Shown here piece after piece: positions 43,798 to 53,283 of a stretch of 64,000 nucleotides of DNA. The position numbers and the translations under genes are program-made. Position 1 is the first letter of the stretch, and the number at the start of each line of letters is the position of its first letter. The stretch is from CAKSQF01 sp964582375 (GTDB lineage: Bacteria > Bacillota > Clostridia > Oscillospirales > CAG-272), in the NCBI GenBank assembly GCA_964582375.1, contig CAZORL010000005.1, forward strand, positions 1-64,000. Reading direction: 5' to 3'. Under the pieces are notes generated by a model. That model ran no database searches. It worked only from the letters and a program-made list of their open reading frames with translations, and was not told where the DNA came from.

Positions 43798-45471
43798 ATG
43801 GCATACCTTACCGATATTGAGATCGCACAGCAGTGCGAAATGAGACCCATTACCGAGATTGCCGCAAAGGCGCACCTTTCGCCCGATGATATCGAGCAGT
43901 ACGGCAAATATAAAGCAAAGGTCGATCTTTCTCTTCTGTCAAGCAAGAGAAAGAACGGCAAGCTCGTGCTTGTTACGGCGATCACCCCCACCCCTGCAGG
44001 CGAGGGAAAGACTACCACAACGATCGGACTTGCCGACGGACTTGCAAAGATCGGCAAGGAGGTCACCGTGGCACTTCGCGAGCCATCTCTCGGACCCGTG
44101 TTCGGAGTCAAGGGCGGTGCGGCAGGCGGCGGATATGCGCAGGTCGTCCCAATGGAGGATATAAATCTCCATTTTACGGGTGATTTTCACGCTATCGGTG
44201 CGGCAAACAACCTGCTTGCCGCCATGCTCGATAACCACATTCAGCAGGGGAATGCCCTTGGTATAGACGTTCGCCGCATCACTTGGAAGCGTTGCGTCGA
44301 TATGAACGACAGACAGCTTCGCTTTATCGTTGACGGAATGGGCGGCAAGGCAAACGGAGTTCCGCGTGAGGACGGATTTGACATCACCGTGGCATCCGAG
44401 ATAATGGCTGTTTTCTGCCTTGCAAGCTCGATCTCCGATCTTAAAGAGCGACTGGGCAGAATAATTGTCGGCTATACCTATTCGGGCACACCCGTGACCG
44501 CGTCCGATCTCAAGGCGGTCGGTGCAATGACCGCACTTCTTAAGGATGCGATAAAGCCCAACCTCGTTCAAACGCTCGAGGGCACGCCCGCATTTGTTCA
44601 CGGCGGACCTTTTGCCAATATCGCACACGGCTGTAACTCGGTCATGGCAACACGCCTTGCGCTCAAGATGGGCGATTATACGGTCACCGAGGCAGGATTC
44701 GGTGCGGATCTCGGCGCAGAAAAATTCCTTGATATCAAATGTCGCATGGCAGGGCTTACCCCCGACGCTGTTGTCATCGTTGCAACCGTTCGCGCACTTA
44801 AGATGCACGGCGGCATGGACAAAAAAGAGCTTGCAAACGAGAATATACCCGCTCTTGAGGCAGGCGTCCCCAATCTTCTGCGTCATGTTTCGAATATCAA
44901 AAATGTCTACGGTCTGCCCTGTGTTGTAGCCATCAACCGTTTTCCGACCGATACCGATGCCGAGATCGGCTTTATCATCGAAAAATGCCGCTCGCTCGGC
45001 GTAAATACAGTCCTTTCGGATGTTCACGCCAAGGGCGGCGAGGGCGGAGTCGCACTTGCGACCGAGGTCGTTCGCCTTTGCGAAGAGGAAACACCGAACT
45101 TTAAGTTTTCCTATGAGCTTGACGAGACTATCGAGCAAAAGATCGAGAATGTCGTAAGGCGCGTTTACGGCGGCGATGCGGTGACCTATACCCCTGCCGC
45201 AAAGAAGCAGATCGCAGAGCTTGAGGCACTCGGATTTGGCAAATTGCCCATCTGTATCGCCAAAACGCAGTACAGTTTCTCGGATGACCCGACAAAGCTC
45301 GGCGCACCCGAGGGATTTACGGTCACCGTCAAAAATGTCAAGGTGTCCGCAGGTGCGGGATTTGTGGTCGTAATGACAGGCGATATCCTGACCATGCCGG
45401 GACTGCCCAAATCGCCTGCTGCCGAACGCATCGATGTCGATGAGAATGGCAAGATATCCGGACTTTTCTGA
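43798..45471 (+). CDS. fhs: Formate-tetrahydrofolate ligase
   Basis: 557 residues. Makes 10-formyl-THF from formate, THF and ATP. P-loop TPAGEGKTTTTIGLADGL (about 63-80), LREPSLGPVFGVKGGAAGGG and AFVHGGPFANIAHGCNSV are diagnostic. It ends the purine operon 46 bp after purL and supplies the cofactor used by PurN and the AICAR transformylase encoded upstream. SD AAGGAG. Confidence 0.96.
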   Translation: MAYLTDIEIAQQCEMRPITEIAAKAHLSPDDIEQYGKYKAKVDLSLLSSKRKNGKLVLVTAITPTPAGEGKTTTTIGLADGLAKIGKEVTVALREPSLGPVFGVKGGAAGGGYAQVVPMEDINLHFTGDFHAIGAANNLLAAMLDNHIQQGNALGIDVRRITWKRCVDMNDRQLRFIVDGMGGKANGVPREDGFDITVASEIMAVFCLASSISDLKERLGRIIVGYTYSGTPVTASDLKAVGAMTALLKDAIKPNLVQTLEGTPAFVHGGPFANIAHGCNSVMATRLALKMGDYTVTEAGFGADLGAEKFLDIKCRMAGLTPDAVVIVATVRALKMHGGMDKKELANENIPALEAGVPNLLRHVSNIKNVYGLPCVVAINRFPTDTDAEIGFIIEKCRSLGVNTVLSDVHAKGGEGGVALATEVVRLCEEETPNFKFSYELDETIEQKIENVVRRVYGGDAVTYTPAAKKQIAELEALGFGKLPICIAKTQYSFSDDPTKLGAPEGFTVTVKNVKVSAGAGFVVVMTGDILTMPGLPKSPAAERIDVDENGKISGLF

Positions 45472-45495
45472 AAAAGAAGATATATTTCCAAGCCC

Positions 45496-45525
45496 GGGAC
45501 ACCGCAAGCTTATTTGCGGTGTCCC
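45496..45525 (+). terminator. Hairpin after fhs
   Basis: Perfect 12-bp stem GGGACACCGCAA (45496-45507) / TTGCGGTGTCCC (45514-45525). No T-run follows, so it may be a processing or weak stop signal at the end of the purine operon. The remaining gap to 45641 shows nothing else I recognise. Confidence 0.55.
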
Positions 45526-45641
45526 TCACACGGCGGAGATCCGAATATATATCACGCAGATATACACCCTCCCGATGCTCTTTTATCAAAGATAACCATA
45601 ACACAGAGAAAAAGTTTTGTCAAGCTCGTATAATTTTTTTG

Positions 45642-45670
45642 TTGACAAATCTCGAATTATGTGGTATAAT
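45642..45670 (+). promoter_or_regulatory. Promoter of the pyrimidine operon
   Basis: TTGACA (45642-45647), 17-bp spacer, TATAAT (45665-45670). The leader is only about 30 nt, so there is no room for a PyrR-type attenuator. Confidence 0.85.
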
Positions 45671-45706
45671 ACTCAGGATAGAAACAAGATTTGAAAGGTA
45701 ACTCTT

Positions 45707-46939
45707 ATGAAGACCATCATGTCGGAAAATAAAAAGCAGATCACGATCTCCGGTTTCGAGCGATATCCCGAGGCTGAAGATTTTGCTGTGCACTATTTTT
45801 CTTCATTTGATCAATCTCTTTTTTCGTCGGCGTCTGATTGTTGTATCTTTCCCGGTTTTTGCGATGTGCATGTGCATTTTCGTGAGCCGGGTTTTTCTTA
45901 TAAAGAAACGGTGGTAAGCGGATCTGCCGCCGCCGCCCATGGCGGTTACACCGACGTTTGCACCATGCCGAACCTCTCGCCCGTGCCCGACTCTCTCTCG
46001 CACATGCAGAGCGTTCTTGAGGCGGCAAAGAGATCAAATATAAACATCCATCCATACGCCGCGATAACTGTCGGTCAGATGGGGAAGACGCTCTCCGACA
46101 TGGAGGCACTCGCTGTGTATGCCGTCGCATTTTCGGATGACGGCAAGGGCGTGCAGGATCGGGGGCTGATGCTCGAGGCGATGCATCGTGCAAAGGCACT
46201 CGGGAAGATGATCGTCGCGCACTGTGAGGATAACAGTCTGCTTCACGGCGGCTATATCCATGACGGAAAATACGCCGCAGAGCACGGACATTCGGGCATC
46301 TGTTCGGAGAGCGAATGGAGACCGATAAAGCGAGATATCGAGCTTGTTCGAGAGAGCGGTTGCCGATATCATGTCTGCCATATATCATGCCGCGAGAGCG
46401 TCGAGCTTATCCGTGCTGCAAAGGCTGAGGGACTTCCCGTAACCTGCGAAACAGCACCACATTATCTGCTTCTTGACGAGGGCGATCTTCGCGAGGACGG
46501 CAGATTCAAAATGAACCCGCCGCTTCGCTCTGCCGAAGATCGAGCGGCACTTGTCGAGGGAATTGTTGACGGCACGATCGACATGATCGCCACCGATCAC
46601 GCTCCGCACAGCGCAGATGAAAAATCGCGCGGACTTGAGGGTTCGTCGTTCGGGATCGTCGGTCTTGAAACCGCATTTGCCTCGCTCTACTCGGGGCTTG
46701 TCAGGTGCGGCGTGATAACGCTTGATCGCCTCGTGGAGCTTATGGCAACAAATCCGCGAAAGGTATTCGGCATACCGCTCGGGGACAGCTTCACCGTGTG
46801 GGATCTCGGCGAAAAATTTACGGTCGATCCTGCGAAATTCCTGTCAATGGGCAGAGCAACGCCCTTTGAGGGCAGAGAACTTTGGGGATGCGCGCTTGCG
46901 ACCGTTTGCGGCGGAAAAATAGCTTACATCAAAAATTAA
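45707..46939 (+). CDS. pyrC: Dihydroorotase
   Basis: 410 residues. Zinc amidohydrolase that closes carbamoyl aspartate to dihydroorotate. Metal motif DVHVHFREPG at about 53-62, TMPNLSPVPDS, VAHCEDNSLL, CETAPHYLLL and IATDHAPHSADEK are visible. Starts at ATG 45707 with GAAAGG. First gene of pyrC-carB-pyrK-pyrD-pyrF-pyrE-pyrB. Confidence 0.95.
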   Translation: MKTIMSENKKQITISGFERYPEAEDFAVHYFSSFDQSLFSSASDCCIFPGFCDVHVHFREPGFSYKETVVSGSAAAAHGGYTDVCTMPNLSPVPDSLSHMQSVLEAAKRSNINIHPYAAITVGQMGKTLSDMEALAVYAVAFSDDGKGVQDRGLMLEAMHRAKALGKMIVAHCEDNSLLHGGYIHDGKYAAEHGHSGICSESEWRPIKRDIELVRESGCRYHVCHISCRESVELIRAAKAEGLPVTCETAPHYLLLDEGDLREDGRFKMNPPLRSAEDRAALVEGIVDGTIDMIATDHAPHSADEKSRGLEGSSFGIVGLETAFASLYSGLVRCGVITLDRLVELMATNPRKVFGIPLGDSFTVWDLGEKFTVDPAKFLSMGRATPFEGRELWGCALATVCGGKIAYIKN

Positions 46940-46991
46940 CATATACTGTCAAACAACTCAATATACCAAAAAAGTCGGAGGAGAAAAGAAA

Positions 46992-49900
46992 ATGGCAAAG
47001 AGAAAAGATATCAAAAAAGTTCTGATCATAGGCTCGGGACCGATCGTTATCGGTCAGGCGGCCGAATTTGACTATGCAGGCACACAGGCGTGTCTTGCAC
47101 TCAAGGAGGAAGGGTACGAGGTAATACTCTGCAATTCCAACCCTGCAACCATTATGACAGATACGTCGATCGCCGATAAGGTCTACATGGAACCTCTGAC
47201 ACTTGAATATATCGCGAAAATACTGCGCTACGAGCGTCCCGATGCGATCGTCCCCGGGATCGGTGGACAGACGGGACTCAACCTCGCCATGCAGCTTGAA
47301 AAGAAGGGCGTCCTGCGCGAATGTAATGTACAGCTTCTCGGCACATCGAGCGAGTCGATAGAGCGTGCCGAGGATCGCGAACTCTTCAAGGAAATGTGCG
47401 AGTCGATCGGTGAGCCTGTCATCCCCTCGAAGATAACTTACAATCTTGACGAGGCAAAAAAGGCGGCAGAGGAGATCGGCTATCCTGTTGTCCTGCGTCC
47501 TGCGTTTACCCTCGGCGGTACGGGCGGCGGTTTTGCGAACAATGAGGATGAGCTGATCGAGATCGGCATGAATGCATTCAAACTCTCACCCGTGCATCAG
47601 GTGCTTATCGAAAAGAGCGTAAAGGGCTATAAGGAAATCGAATTTGAGGTAATGCGCGACTCGGCGGACAACGCCATCACCATCTGTGGAATGGAAAACA
47701 TCGATCCCGTCGGCGTTCATACGGGCGACAGCATAGTGGTTGCGCCCATCCTTTCGCTCTCGGATGCCGATAAAAAAATGCTCAACGACAGTGCGATAAA
47801 GATCATTCGCGAGCTGAAGATCGAGGGCGGCTGTAATGTGCAGTTCGCACTTGACCCGACATCGAGCAAGTATTATCTCATCGAGGTCAACCCTCGCGTG
47901 TCGCGCTCGTCGGCACTTGCATCCAAGGCAAGCGGATATCCGATAGCAAGAGTTACTGCAAAGATCGCACTCGGCATGCTGCTCGACGAGATCCCCGTTG
48001 CGGGCGGCACTGCGGCAATCGAGCCGTCGCTTGACTATATAGTCGCCAAATTCCCCAGATTCCCCTTTGATAAGTTCGCCGATGCGTCCAACACTCTCGG
48101 CACGCAGATGAAGGCGACAGGCGAGGTCATGGGCATCGGCTCTACCCTCGAGGAGTGCCTGCTCAAATCGGTTCGCTCGCTCGAGATCGGAGTTTCGCAC
48201 TTCTATCTCCCCAAATTTGACAATTACTCGGTCGATCAGCTCTTTGATTATGTCAGCGAGTTCCGTGACGACAATGTTTTTGCCATTTTCGAGCTGCTCC
48301 GTCGCGGCGTGAGCATCGAAGAGCTTCACCGTGCGACAATGGTCACCGAGCTTTTCCTCGAGTCTTATAAGAAGATCGTCGATGCCGAGCGTACCCTTGC
48401 CGCAAACAGATTGGATGTTCCCACCCTCCGCCATGTCAAAAAGCTCGGATTTTCGGACAAGTATATCTCGTCCGTTTGGAAGGTAAGCGAGACCGAGCTG
48501 TATGCACTTCGCAAAAAAGAGGGCATCACCCCCGTGTTCCGCATGGTCGATACACTGCATACCGGGAAATATATCGCATATCTCTACTCATCCTACAGCG
48601 GAGAAAATCAGTCGGTCCTTACCGATAAAAAGAAGATCGTTGTGCTTGGCGCAGGACCTATCCGTATCGGACAGGGCGTCGAGTTCGACTACTCGACCGT
48701 GCATGCCGTTCAGACCATCGGTCGCTCGGGCTATGAGTCGATAATCATCAATAACAACCCCGAGACGGTATCTACCGACTATACCACCGCCGACAAGCTC
48801 TATTTCGAGCCGCTGACGCCCGAGGATGTCATGGCTATCGTCGATTACGAGTGCCCCGAGGGAGTTATCGCATCGCTCGGAGGTCAGACTGCGATAAATC
48901 TCGCCGAGCCGCTCATGCGTCGCGGTGTAAAGATCATCGGCACCGATTGCGAGGCGATCGATCGTGCCGAGAACCGCGACAGCTTCGAGAAGATACTCGA
49001 GAGTTTGCATATTCCTCAGCCCAAGGGCAAGGCAGTCACAAAGATCGAGGACGGCGTCAAGGCAGCCGCAGAGATCGGATATCCCGTGCTCGTTCGTCCC
49101 TCGTTCGTGCTCGGCGGCAGAGCAATGCAGATCGTCGCCAGCGAGGAAGGACTTCGCCACTATCTTAAGACGGCAGTTGAGATCGACGCCGATCGACCCG
49201 TGCTTGTCGATAAGTACATTCAGGGCAAAGAGGTCGAGGTCGATGCCATCTGCGACGGCAGAGACGTGTTCGTTCCCGGAATTATGGAGCTTGTCGAGCG
49301 CACGGGCATCCACTCGGGCGACTCGATCAGCGTTTATCCGACCTTCAGTATATCGAACAAGGTCAAGGGCATCATCCTGCAATACGCCAAAAAGCTCGGA
49401 CTCGGCATCGGTATCGTCGGACTGTACAACATCCAGTTCATAGTTGATGAGCATGAGGATGTTTATGTCATCGAGGTCAATCCGCGCTCGTCGCGTACCG
49501 TGCCCTTCCTTTCAAAATCGACAGGCTACAGCCTTGCGGATATCGCAACCGAGGTAATACTCGGCAAGACGCTCAAGGAGCAGGGAATATTCGATATTTA
49601 TCCCGAGGAAAAGAAGCGTTTCTATGTAAAAGTGCCGGTGTTCTCCTTCAATAAGATCAAGGGACTTGACGCTTATCTGTCACCCGAGATGAAATCGACA
49701 GGTGAGGCTATCGGCTATGACAATAAGCTTAACCGTGCACTTTATAAAGCACTTCAGGCATCGGGCACAAGACTTCAAAATTACGGCTCGGTCTTGGTGA
49801 CGGTTGCCGATAAGGATAAAGCAGAGGCACTGCCGCTCATTCGTCGTTTCTACAATCTCGGATTTAACATTTTGGCAACTCGCGGCACGGCACTCTTCCT

Positions 49901-50165
49901 CAAAGAAAACGGTATCCGCACGCACATCCTTGCAAAGATAGCAAGCGGAAGTGAGGAGATCCCCGACGCGATCAGACAGGGTCATATCGCATATGTTATC
50001 AATACCCGTGATATCGGTGCACTCTCACAGGCAAGCGACGGACACACCATCCGCCGACTCGCGACCGAAAATAATGTCACGATCTTCACCTCCCTCGACA
50101 CCGTCAGAGTTCTGCTCGATGTCCTTGAGGAGACGACACTTACCATATCGACCATCGATTCGTAA
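46992..50165 (+). CDS. carB: Carbamoyl phosphate synthase large subunit
   Basis: 1057 residues, standard length. Two ATP-grasp synthetase halves: VLIIGSGPIVIGQAAEFDYA at residue 9 and VVLGAGPIRIGQGVEFDYS at about 552, with PAFTLGGTGGGFA and PSFVLGGRAMQIV. An MGS-like allosteric domain occupies the last 120 residues. The glutaminase subunit gene carA is not next to it or anywhere in the window. SD GGAGGAG. Confidence 0.97.
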   Translation: MAKRKDIKKVLIIGSGPIVIGQAAEFDYAGTQACLALKEEGYEVILCNSNPATIMTDTSIADKVYMEPLTLEYIAKILRYERPDAIVPGIGGQTGLNLAMQLEKKGVLRECNVQLLGTSSESIERAEDRELFKEMCESIGEPVIPSKITYNLDEAKKAAEEIGYPVVLRPAFTLGGTGGGFANNEDELIEIGMNAFKLSPVHQVLIEKSVKGYKEIEFEVMRDSADNAITICGMENIDPVGVHTGDSIVVAPILSLSDADKKMLNDSAIKIIRELKIEGGCNVQFALDPTSSKYYLIEVNPRVSRSSALASKASGYPIARVTAKIALGMLLDEIPVAGGTAAIEPSLDYIVAKFPRFPFDKFADASNTLGTQMKATGEVMGIGSTLEECLLKSVRSLEIGVSHFYLPKFDNYSVDQLFDYVSEFRDDNVFAIFELLRRGVSIEELHRATMVTELFLESYKKIVDAERTLAANRLDVPTLRHVKKLGFSDKYISSVWKVSETELYALRKKEGITPVFRMVDTLHTGKYIAYLYSSYSGENQSVLTDKKKIVVLGAGPIRIGQGVEFDYSTVHAVQTIGRSGYESIIINNNPETVSTDYTTADKLYFEPLTPEDVMAIVDYECPEGVIASLGGQTAINLAEPLMRRGVKIIGTDCEAIDRAENRDSFEKILESLHIPQPKGKAVTKIEDGVKAAAEIGYPVLVRPSFVLGGRAMQIVASEEGLRHYLKTAVEIDADRPVLVDKYIQGKEVEVDAICDGRDVFVPGIMELVERTGIHSGDSISVYPTFSISNKVKGIILQYAKKLGLGIGIVGLYNIQFIVDEHEDVYVIEVNPRSSRTVPFLSKSTGYSLADIATEVILGKTLKEQGIFDIYPEEKKRFYVKVPVFSFNKIKGLDAYLSPEMKSTGEAIGYDNKLNRALYKALQASGTRLQNYGSVLVTVADKDKAEALPLIRRFYNLGFNILATRGTALFLKENGIRTHILAKIASGSEEIPDAIRQGHIAYVINTRDIGALSQASDGHTIRRLATENNVTIFTSLDTVRVLLDVLEETTLTISTIDS

Positions 50166-50230
50166 GTTTTGCGGAAGATATTGCAAAATCCCCGATCTTG
50201 TGCATTTACATCATTTTATGAGGAAAGATC

Positions 50231-50962
50231 ATGAATCAAACAATATTTGAAATTAAAGAAAATCTGCCGCTGACTGCCGATGTCTTCAAAATGACGCTGA
50301 TCGGTGACACATCGGCAATAACCGCACCCGGACAGTTTGTCAATATAAAGCTTGACGGACTGTACCTTCGCCGCCCGATATCGGTCTGCGATGTCTGCGA
50401 CGACCTGCTGACTCTTATCTATAAGGTGGTCGGCAAGGGAACGGAGCAAATGTCAAAAATGACGCATGGTCAAAAGCTCGACCTCTTGACGGGGCTTGGC
50501 AACGGCTACGATATGAGCCTCTCGGGCGACCATCCGCTCCTTGTCGGCGGCGGTGTCGGCGTCCCTCCGCTCTACATGCTTGCAAAAGAACTGCGCGCAA
50601 AAGGGATCTGTGTGTCGGTCGTGCTCGGATTTAACAAGGCAAGCGAGATCTTTTACGAAAAAGAGTTCGCCGATCTCGGTTGCGATGTCACCGTCGCAAC
50701 GGTTGACGGAAGTTACGGTGTTGCCGGATTTGTGACCGACGCTTTGCCTGTCGATTACAGCTATTTCTACGCCTGCGGACCCGAGCCGATGCTCAAGGCT
50801 CTGTGGCGTGCGACCGCGACACTCGGTCAGATGAGCTTTGAGGAAAGAATGGGCTGTGGATTCGGCGCATGCATGGGATGCTCCTGCAAGACACTGACCG
50901 GTAACAAGCGGATCTGCAAGGACGGACCGGTTATGAAAAAGGAGGAGATCCTATGGCAGTAA
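50231..50962 (+). CDS. pyrK: Dihydroorotate dehydrogenase B electron transfer subunit
   Basis: 243 residues. An FAD/[2Fe-2S] protein that couples PyrDB to NAD. FAD part with LRRPISVCDV; NAD part with LLVGGGVGVPPLYMLAKEL; cluster cysteines in GCGFGACMGCSCK and a following C near RICKDG. It overlaps pyrD by 10 bp, which suggests translational coupling. Confidence 0.96.
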   Translation: MNQTIFEIKENLPLTADVFKMTLIGDTSAITAPGQFVNIKLDGLYLRRPISVCDVCDDLLTLIYKVVGKGTEQMSKMTHGQKLDLLTGLGNGYDMSLSGDHPLLVGGGVGVPPLYMLAKELRAKGICVSVVLGFNKASEIFYEKEFADLGCDVTVATVDGSYGVAGFVTDALPVDYSYFYACGPEPMLKALWRATATLGQMSFEERMGCGFGACMGCSCKTLTGNKRICKDGPVMKKEEILWQ

Positions 50963-51879
50963 CAAATAAAGGCATGAAGGTGGATCTTTGCGGCATAACG
51001 CTCGACAATCCGATAATCCCTGCCTCAGGCACGTTCGGCTACGGATATGAGTTTGCCGAACTGTACGATATAAACATACTCGGAACATTTTCGTTCAAGG
51101 GTACGACAAAAGAGCCGCGATTCGGCAATCCCACGCCGAGGATCGCCGAGTGCACATCGGGCATGATAAATGCGGTCGGACTGCAGAACCCGGGTGTGGA
51201 CAGCGTTATATCGACCGAGCTTCCGAGGCTTGCAAAGTGCTTTAACAAAAAGGTAATGGCGAACGTCAGCGGATTTTCAATCGACGATTACGCATATACC
51301 TGCGAGAAGATCGACGCCTGCGAGAGTGTTGGGTGGATAGAGGTCAATGTCAGCTGTCCGAACGTTCACGGCGGCGGAATGAGTTTCGGAACAGATCCGC
51401 ACGCCGCCGCATCGGTGACAAAGGCGGTCAGAGCGGTCACAAAGAAACCGCTGATCATCAAACTCTCGCCCAACGTGACCGATATCGTATCGATCGCGGC
51501 GGCGTGCGAGGATGCAGGTGCGGACGGCATAAGTCTGATCAATACGATGCTCGGAATGCGGATAGATCTGAGGACGAAAAAGCCGATAATCGCCAACAAA
51601 ATGGGCGGATTTTCGGGTCCTGCCATCTTCCCTGTGGCAGTTCGCATGGTGTATCAGGTCGCAAATGCGGTGAGCATCCCGGTCGTCGGTATGGGCGGCG
51701 TTTCAAGTGCCGAGGATGTCATTGAAATGATGCTTGCGGGAGCGACTGCTGTCGAGGTGGGGGCTGCCAATCTCGTCGATCCGTTTGCCTGCAAGAACAT
51801 AATTGAGGATCTCCCTCGCGTTATGGAAAAATACAAAATAGAAAATTTAAGTGATATAATAGGAGCATGTAATGGGTAA
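50953..51879 (+). CDS. pyrD: Dihydroorotate dehydrogenase B, catalytic subunit
   Basis: 308 residues. Class 1B FMN enzyme. LDNPIIPASGTFGYGYE, NAVGLQNPGVDS, the catalytic Cys in EVNVSCPNVHGGGMSFG, KLSPNVTDI and GMGGVSSAEDVIEMMLAGA are present. Cytosolic partner of PyrK. Overlaps pyrK at its start and pyrF by 8 bp at its end. Confidence 0.97.
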   Translation: MAVTNKGMKVDLCGITLDNPIIPASGTFGYGYEFAELYDINILGTFSFKGTTKEPRFGNPTPRIAECTSGMINAVGLQNPGVDSVISTELPRLAKCFNKKVMANVSGFSIDDYAYTCEKIDACESVGWIEVNVSCPNVHGGGMSFGTDPHAAASVTKAVRAVTKKPLIIKLSPNVTDIVSIAAACEDAGADGISLINTMLGMRIDLRTKKPIIANKMGGFSGPAIFPVAVRMVYQVANAVSIPVVGMGGVSSAEDVIEMMLAGATAVEVGAANLVDPFACKNIIEDLPRVMEKYKIENLSDIIGACNG

Positions 51880-52576
51880 GGATGTAATTGTTGCCTGCGA
51901 CTTTTCAAGCGCAGAAAAAACATACGAATTTCTTGATAGATTCGAAAATTGCGGCAGAAAGCCGTTTGTAAAGATCGGAATGGAGCTTTTCTATGCGGAA
52001 GGTCCTGCGATCGTCAAGGAGATCAAGCGTCGCGGACATAAGATCTTCCTCGATCTTAAGCTTCACGATATTCCGAATACCGTCAAAAAGGCAATGTCGG
52101 TGCTCTCGCGTCTTGATGTCGATATCTGCAACCTCCACGCAGGCGGCACGATCTCCATGATGGAGGCTGCCCTTGAGGGACTGACCCGTCCCGACGGAAC
52201 AAGACCCCTTCTTATCGCGGTTACACAGCTGACTTCGACCGACCAAGAGAGAATGGAGAGGGATCTTCTTATAAAAGAGCCTATCGACCGTGTCGTTATG
52301 CACTATGCTCACAATGCCAAGATCGCAGGTCTTGACGGTGTTGTCTGCTCGCCGCTTGAGGCAGGCAAGGTACACGAGGTCTGCGGAGACGCTTTCCTGA
52401 CAGTCACCCCCGGCGTGCGTTTTGCCGATGGCGATGTCGGCGACCAAAAGAGGGTAATGACACCCGCCGAGGCTAAAAAGATCGGATCCGATTACATTGT
52501 TGTCGGACGCCCGATAACTGCTGCCGATGACCCTGTTGCCGCATATGAAAGATGCGTGCGTGAATTTGTTGACTGA
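51872..52576 (+). CDS. pyrF: Orotidine 5'-phosphate decarboxylase (type 1)
   Basis: 234 residues. Decarboxylates OMP to UMP. The Lys/Asp catalytic array is in FLDLKLHDIPNTVKKA (about 62-77), with VKIGMELFY before it and VTPGVRFADGD, DYIVVGRPI after it. Type 1 (short) form. It starts inside the end of pyrD (8-bp overlap). Confidence 0.96.
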   Translation: MGKDVIVACDFSSAEKTYEFLDRFENCGRKPFVKIGMELFYAEGPAIVKEIKRRGHKIFLDLKLHDIPNTVKKAMSVLSRLDVDICNLHAGGTISMMEAALEGLTRPDGTRPLLIAVTQLTSTDQERMERDLLIKEPIDRVVMHYAHNAKIAGLDGVVCSPLEAGKVHEVCGDAFLTVTPGVRFADGDVGDQKRVMTPAEAKKIGSDYIVVGRPITAADDPVAAYERCVREFVD

Positions 52577-52591
52577 AAAGGAGAAATGAAA

Positions 52592-53248
52592 ATGCAGAGC
52601 TATAAGAGAGAGTTTATACAGTTTTTGGAGAGCGCGGGAGTGCTCAAGTTTGGCGATTTTACCGCAAAAAGCGGCAGAAAGATACCCTATTTCATCAATG
52701 CCGGTGAGATTAAGACGGGTGCGCAGATATCTCGCCTCGGAGAGTTCTACGCAAGAGCGTATACTGAAAAGCTCGGTCAGAAGAGGGCAGTGCTTTTCGG
52801 ACCGGCGTACAAGGGTATTCCGATCGCCGTATCGGTATCTTGCGCACTCACAAATCACGGACTTGACCTGCCCTTCTTCTTTAACCGCAAGGAAGAGAAG
52901 GATCACGGCGAGGGCGGCGTTTTTGTCGGATATAAGCCGAAATCGGGCGACGAGGTCGTGATCGTCGAGGATGTCATAACCGCAGGTACTGCCATCCGCG
53001 AGAGCATGGCGATCCTTTCAAAGCTTGAGGGCGTCAAGGTCGCGGCAACCTTTGTCATGGTCGATCGCATGGAAAAGGGGCTCGGTGAGAAGTCGGCAAT
53101 GGCTGAGGTCGGCGAGGAGTTCGGATTCCCCGTATACTCGGTCGTTGATGTTTACGATATCATTGAATATCTTGAAGAAGACCCCAAAAATGCCGAAAAT
53201 GTGGCAAGAATAAAGAAATATCTCGAAACATACGGTGCAAAAGCCTGA
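52592..53248 (+). CDS. pyrE: Orotate phosphoribosyltransferase
   Basis: 218 residues from ATG 52592. Makes OMP from orotate and PRPP. MQSYKREFIQFLESAGVLKF start, SGRKIPYFINAG, FFFNRKEEKDHGEGG and the PRPP loop VVIVEDVITAGTAIRE (about 127-142). ATG 52592 is preferred over 52586 because AAGGAG at 52578-52583 sits 8 nt before it but only 2 nt before 52586. Confidence 0.95.
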   Translation: MQSYKREFIQFLESAGVLKFGDFTAKSGRKIPYFINAGEIKTGAQISRLGEFYARAYTEKLGQKRAVLFGPAYKGIPIAVSVSCALTNHGLDLPFFFNRKEEKDHGEGGVFVGYKPKSGDEVVIVEDVITAGTAIRESMAILSKLEGVKVAATFVMVDRMEKGLGEKSAMAEVGEEFGFPVYSVVDVYDIIEYLEEDPKNAENVARIKKYLETYGAKA

Positions 53249-53283
53249 AATTCTTTGATTTTCAGCCTTAAGAAAGGATAACC

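Noticed and set aside
45472..45706. Possible PyrR-type attenuator before the pyr operon
   Set aside because: The promoter lies only about 37 bp before pyrC, so the leader is too short. The hairpin at 45496 is upstream of the promoter and belongs to the end of the fhs transcript.
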